A stretch of 64,000 nucleotides of DNA, taken from Gymnopus androsaceus JB14 (Eukaryota; Basidiomycota; Agaricomycetes; Agaricales; Omphalotaceae). Under the pieces are notes generated by a model. That model was not told where the DNA came from. It worked only from the letters and a program-made list of their open reading frames with translations, and ran no database searches. Location of the stretch: positions 22,928-86,927 of the forward strand of contig ML769671.1 in assembly GCA_009733575.1 (NCBI GenBank), given 5' to 3'. The position numbers and the translations under genes are program-made. Of the stretch, positions 59,825 through 64,000 are shown piece after piece. How positions within the stretch are numbered: the first letter of the stretch is position 1; every line of letters begins with the position of its first letter.

Positions 59825-61096
59825 ATGATTCCTCTCAGGACGATGGGTAAAGATAGCCCATCGGACCCAGAAAACGCGAGGAGAGTACATACTTCTGTAC
59901 ACGATGCTGGGTCAGAAGTTTCTCTTTCCTCTGTTGATCTGCCTCCTCCCCGCAGACGCAGCACCCAGCATTCGGATATACTTCCGACTAATTCGACCTC
60001 AGAGCCCCATCATGCATTTTCCCCTCATGTCCTCTTTCTTCTCATGCCTGCTTCGATTTTCGGAGTGCTAGTGGTTAGTGTATACCCTTATCTCCAACTC
60101 CCGAAGCTGTTCTAACCCTACCTCTTACTTATAGAGGCTGGGACTGGTGGCGCTGACTACTTATAATGGTCAAAGCGTATTTTCGCTAGCGTATGTGCAG
60201 GGTTTCGGGTGTTTTGTTATGGGAATTGGCATTACCCTCAAGGAACCATTGGGAGAGCTGTGAGTATCTAATTTTGTTTCATATTCTTATCTCACGTTTC
60301 TAGCTATCCTCCACTATACACAGCTTTGACTACAGGATTTTGCGGCTCTGTTACAACATTTTCGAGCTGGCAATTGGACGTATTTAACTCTTGGATAAAC
60401 AGTAATGATGCAGAACATTCTGCTCTTCGAAATGTATGACTTTCTGTTCTTACTGAAAGAGTCGAGCTCATTGCTTCTAGTTTATCGATGGCCTAGGGAA
60501 AAGTGCCTTTACAGCTCTTAATTTCCATATCATCTGTGCTCTTTGGGTCATACATCGGTCGAATAATCCATCCACATCTTCCCACAATCTCGTCTCCTCG
60601 CGTCCAGTCCGATACGCTATCTCAATCGTATCCGTATTAATCTACGCCGCTACTCTTCCGGCGTTTTTCCTACTTCCAGCCTCATACCGACACCAAGCCA
60701 CAGCCGCACTACTTTTCGCATTTCCTGGAACGCTTACTCGATATACGCTCTCTATATTACTCAACCCCCTATTAACCGAGTTTCCACTCGGTACTTTCGC
60801 TGCCAATTCAACAGGATCGGGACTCCTCGCAGCTCTCCATGTTATTCAATCTATCGCAAGCAAACCACTGTCACCCTAATGGATGCTCTATTATTCAAGG
60901 ACTAGACGATGGCTATTGCGGATGCTTGACGACAATCAGTACATTTGCAGTGGAGGTTCGCGGATTGAGGGGATGGGAGCGTCTCCGATACGTCTTGATG
61001 AGCTGGGGAGTGGGCCAGCTTTTGTTTCTGGTTATCATGGGACCTTCGTTACTTTCAGGGAATGTCAAGAAGGAGGTGATGTGCAAGTTTGACTAG
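59825..61096 (+). CDS. FEX1: Fluoride exporter FEX (two CrcB domains), one apparent frame break
   Basis: Fungal FEX proteins are plasma-membrane fluoride channels made of two fused CrcB domains. Exons are 59825-60073, 60135-60259, 60304-60433 and 60481-61096. The cytosolic N-terminus is Ser/His-rich. Domain 1 contains MGIGITLKEPLGELYPPLYT and GFCGSVTTFSSWQLD; domain 2 contains FPGTLTRYTLSI, FPLGTFAAN and GYCGCLTTISTFAVE. GxxTT(F/I)S in each half is the channel signature. At about 60871-60880 one extra base puts a TAA in frame after SKPLSP; omitting one base gives PLSPNGCSIIQGLDDGYCG, which is the family sequence. The C-terminus ends shortly after a final membrane helix. Sequence error is the likelier explanation. 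Confidence 0.93.
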
Positions 61097-61778
61097 ATTT
61101 GTAGAATTATGTACCGGAACTTTCAGGAGGGATGTGCATGTTGACTAGTAGATTTGTAGAGTTATGTACCGAGATGTAGATTAATGTAATATTAATGGAC
61201 ATTGATGCTTCCCGATCTCCGAACATACCTCGAACGTGCCGCAGGATTTTGCTGTGGAGATAATGTGGGGCATTGGAGCACGCGTTCATCAGTGTCCCGG
61301 TACGTAGGCGATAGGTCGATGAGGAATCATTGGCGAGTTTGGAAGATTCCATGGCGGAACCCACTTAGTCTTCGTACACAAATCGAACAAAGCCCATCTT
61401 ATCAATTTACTTGCAATTTACTCTAATACTGAGTTGCAGCAATCGAGGATACTACAGACTACGCATTACAATGAAGCGCATAACGTACATCCGCTATGTA
61501 CTAGCTACCCCTATGGATCATATCGGATGATTTGGGGCTTACCGTTTCATTACAGCAATCGATATCAATTCCATTCCTGTTTAATCTGGGTGAACAGGTA
61601 ATGATGATAGGATGCATTATATATTTTGACCATGTGATAGGAGCAATGCCGGTTCAACCTCTGACTCGGCTCGGTAACATTGGTGTGGCAGGTCATCAGA
61701 ATATAAACAATAGTAAATAAGAGCAGCTAGTATATAAGACCCTCTGTTCTTGGCGTTAATTCTTGTTTCATTCCCATC
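61097..61778. other. Intergenic region with short direct repeat
   Basis: The stretch gacta...gatttgtagaattatgtaccg is repeated at about 61091-61114 and 61143-61171 with one base change. No supported gene. GC content falls toward the NLR gene. Confidence 0.55.
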
Positions 61779-64000
61779 ATGATGGAACGTTTTGGCCCAG
61801 GCAACCAGTAAGTTAGGCATTCTAGTGATTTATGCCACCCATGCTGATGCTTTCAATCACAGTAGACATGAGCAAGGAAACTCTTTTGATTACAGCAGCA
61901 GGTAAGATACTAGGTTCTTGATAGGAGCAATATTGGTGATATTTGCATGTTTAAAGTCAGTTTGCAAATTCTTCAAACTTTGGGGTATATGGTGGAACCT
62001 TCATCAATGCAAAAGATTCATCAAATGTTACTATTCAGTGTGAGCTATTTAGTTTTCCAAGTTGTATTTTCAAATTTAAATCTGACTGTGATTCAACTTA
62101 GCACATGATCAAGTACAAATATACAAAGACTGGCTTAAAGCACCAGATTGCTCTACCAATTTCATTGCAGCTGCCAACAAGAAAACAACAGGAACTGGAA
62201 TGTGGATCATTGAACATCCAAAATATGTTGAGTGGGATAATAATGGTGGATTGCTGTGGATTCAAGGCAAAGGTGAGTTGAGCTAATTGCTGTGTGAAAT
62301 ATTATTCCAATATATATTTTCAGCAGGGTCAGGTAAAACAGTCATCTTGTAAGTGCAATCATGGTACTCTACAAGAAATTGCAAAAGGTTAAGGAATACC
62401 TAGAACAACAGTCATAGATCACCTACGTGACACTTCAAACACTGTTTGGTTTCACTATTTTGATTTCAGGGACAATACAAGAGAAAAAGTTGGTTATCAA
62501 GGATTTCTGTTAAATATGCTGCAACAGATGGGTGTGAATGGGCAAGAAATTCACTCAGAATTGGAAGCATTGTATAGCCAGTGCAAGAGAGGTCATCAAG
62601 TTGACCAACCTCACAATCAACAGTTGGAAAATACCCTAAATAGAATTATCCAGCAATCTATTTCAGAATATATTCTGATAGATGCCTTGGATGAATGCAA
62701 CCTGCAGGATAGAGCCCATGTAGTGAAGTGGGTGGCAAACATCTCTGCAAAAATAAAACTTGCTGTAACAAGTCCGATATTTACCAGAGGGCCAAGTAGT
62801 CAATATTGGGTCGATAATTGCATTGGACACCAGAGGCTCCAAAATTGAGGAAGATATTTCTCTCTATTTAGAAGATCAAGTGCAGCTCCATTTCAAAGGA
62901 GAGTTGAAGAACAAGGTGTTAAATATCTTGAAGGTCAAGGCTCAGGGGCAGTAAGTATTTATAACCTTACCATGAAGACATACATGCTTATGAATGTAAT
63001 CATTAGATTTCGCTGGGTGGATTGTCAAGTTAGAACATTGATTCATTGTGGAACCCCCTATGGAGTTATTCAGGCATTGCAGAAGCTACCAAGAGATTTG
63101 GAAGAAACATACATGAAATCCATACAAGATGCTAAGCAAAGTGTACATGCAGCAGATGCTCATTGTCTTCTAATGTGGCTCACATTTGCCTTTAAACCAT
63201 TGAATAAAAAGCAAATTGCAGATTTTCTTGCTATCAATGTGGCTGAGTGTGAAATTTACTCAAGTGATGAGATGAATCTGAAAGTGGAGCTCATTGTTGA
63301 CTCCAATCTTGTGACTGTTGATACAAATAATATTGTTCAATTGGCACACACCTCTGTGAAGGAGTTTCTGATGGCCAAAGGAAATTTGGATCAAGCGAAA
63401 GGGTCTCTTTGAAATCAATGAAAAGCTAGCTCATGCCTCATTGGCAAAGGCATGCATCATATATCTTTTAAAATCACCTAATCTAATGGGTGAAGTCAGT
63501 AACATAGTTTATAATTCAGAAACATATGGATATGCAGCAGAATATTGGCGAGCACATACAAAACCAGTGCAAGAATTTGGGCCAGAAAGGGACCTGGATA
63601 ATTTAGTGGAAGAATTTCTGAAGAAAGGGAATGAAGGATTTCAAGCATGGGTAAGAATATATAGCCAGAAATTTTGGCAGGAGATGCCCAACCCACTGTA
63701 TTGTGCTGCTGATGGTGGCTTGAGAAGGAGTGTATATGGGCTTACTTTGAGTGGCAAATGTGACATCAATGCAGAGGGAGGCAAATATGGAAATGCTCTC
63801 CAAGCAGCTGCATCCAATGGAAATGAAGCTATTGTCCAGCTTCTGTTGACCAATGGAGCTGATGTGAATGCTCAGGGAGGTGAGGAGTCAGAGGAGGATG
63901 AGCTATGCAGCTGACATGGAGCTGATGTGAATGCTCAGGGAGGTGAATATGGAAATGCTCTCCAAGCAGCTGTATCCAAAGGAAATGAAGCTATTGTCCA
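61779..64000 (+). CDS. NACHT-ankyrin NLR-type protein (3' end outside window)
   Basis: STAND ATPase, a class used in fungal self/non-self recognition and programmed cell death. Exons: 61779-61807, 61863-61901, 61957-62039, 62102-62272, 62324-62348, then from about 62399. The third exon encodes FANSSNFGVYGGTFINAKDS, a GG-x-F type N-terminal motif. Next come IYKDWLKAPDCSTNF, GTGMWIIEHPKYVEW, the Walker A LLWIQGKAGSGKT, a Walker B-like EYILIDALDECN, LALDTRGSKIEEDI (winged-helix side), QALQKLPRDLEETYMK and HTSVKEFLM. Ankyrin units GNALQAAASNGNEAIVQLLL and GADVNAQGG begin at 63780 and continue past the end. The frame breaks at about 62768-62778 (extra C before the TSRY segment), 63395-63412, and between the ankyrin units at 63880-63915. 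The gene is markedly more AT-rich than its neighbours. Confidence 0.9.

Overview
The window reads as nuclear DNA of a filamentous basidiomycete, most likely an Agaricomycete. The evidence is the short GT-AG introns (about 45-75 nt) in nearly every gene, the gene families present, and an N-terminal F-x-I-x-GG-x-F type motif that I associate with Agaricomycete STAND/NLR proteins. Genes are closely packed on both strands with no operon logic. I found no rRNA, tRNA, CRISPR array or intact transposase gene.

Layout. 0-9 kb: a degenerate tandem repeat, an Atg22 vacuolar effluxer (+), a 15-exon cytochrome P450 (+), and a short-chain dehydrogenase (-) with a decayed copy of one of its exons beside it. 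9-17 kb is a duplication zone: two near-identical RGG-tail genes with three copies of their upstream region, a 227-bp MITE inserted in one of two paralogous flanks, a K/R-rich orphan gene, and two broken copies of an unknown gene separated by a 494-bp assembly gap. 17-30 kb: mitochondrial ribosomal protein uL2m, two Ser-rich paralogs (-), a secreted GH92 alpha-mannosidase and a three-repeat MYB protein. 31-38 kb: a diverged second locus of the 12-15 kb block carrying the only intact copy of the unknown gene, F-box/LRR-like genes and remnants, and a 704-bp near-perfect palindrome. 38-46 kb: a Gvp36-type BAR protein, then a 2.7-kb tandem segmental duplication of two kinds of Q/G/Y-rich proteins. 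46-55 kb: a SulP transporter with STAS and cyclic-nucleotide-binding-like domains, and a very large secreted Ser-rich protein. 55-64 kb: a frame-broken P450, the Nudix subunit of cleavage factor Im (CFIm25), a fluoride exporter (FEX/CrcB), and the start of a NACHT-ankyrin NLR that runs off the window end.

Two themes stand out. First, many conserved genes (uL2m, GH92, MYB, FEX, the second P450, the Ser-rich protein, the NLR) carry single-base frame breaks, often in homopolymers, while others (Atg22, P450-1, SDR, Gvp36, CFIm25) are clean. This points mainly to patchy sequence quality plus some true pseudogenes. Second, the Q/G/Y-rich duplicated proteins at 40-45 kb and the NLR at 62 kb share a similar short N-terminal motif, a possible NLR/effector-type signalling relationship worth testing.

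Genes are housekeeping (autophagy, mitoribosome, mRNA 3' processing, ion transport), catabolic (P450, SDR, GH92) or lineage-specific. Apart from the local paralog families I see no pathway linking neighbours. Exon boundaries were read by hand from GT/AG sites and reading frame; where the frame could not be closed I say so.
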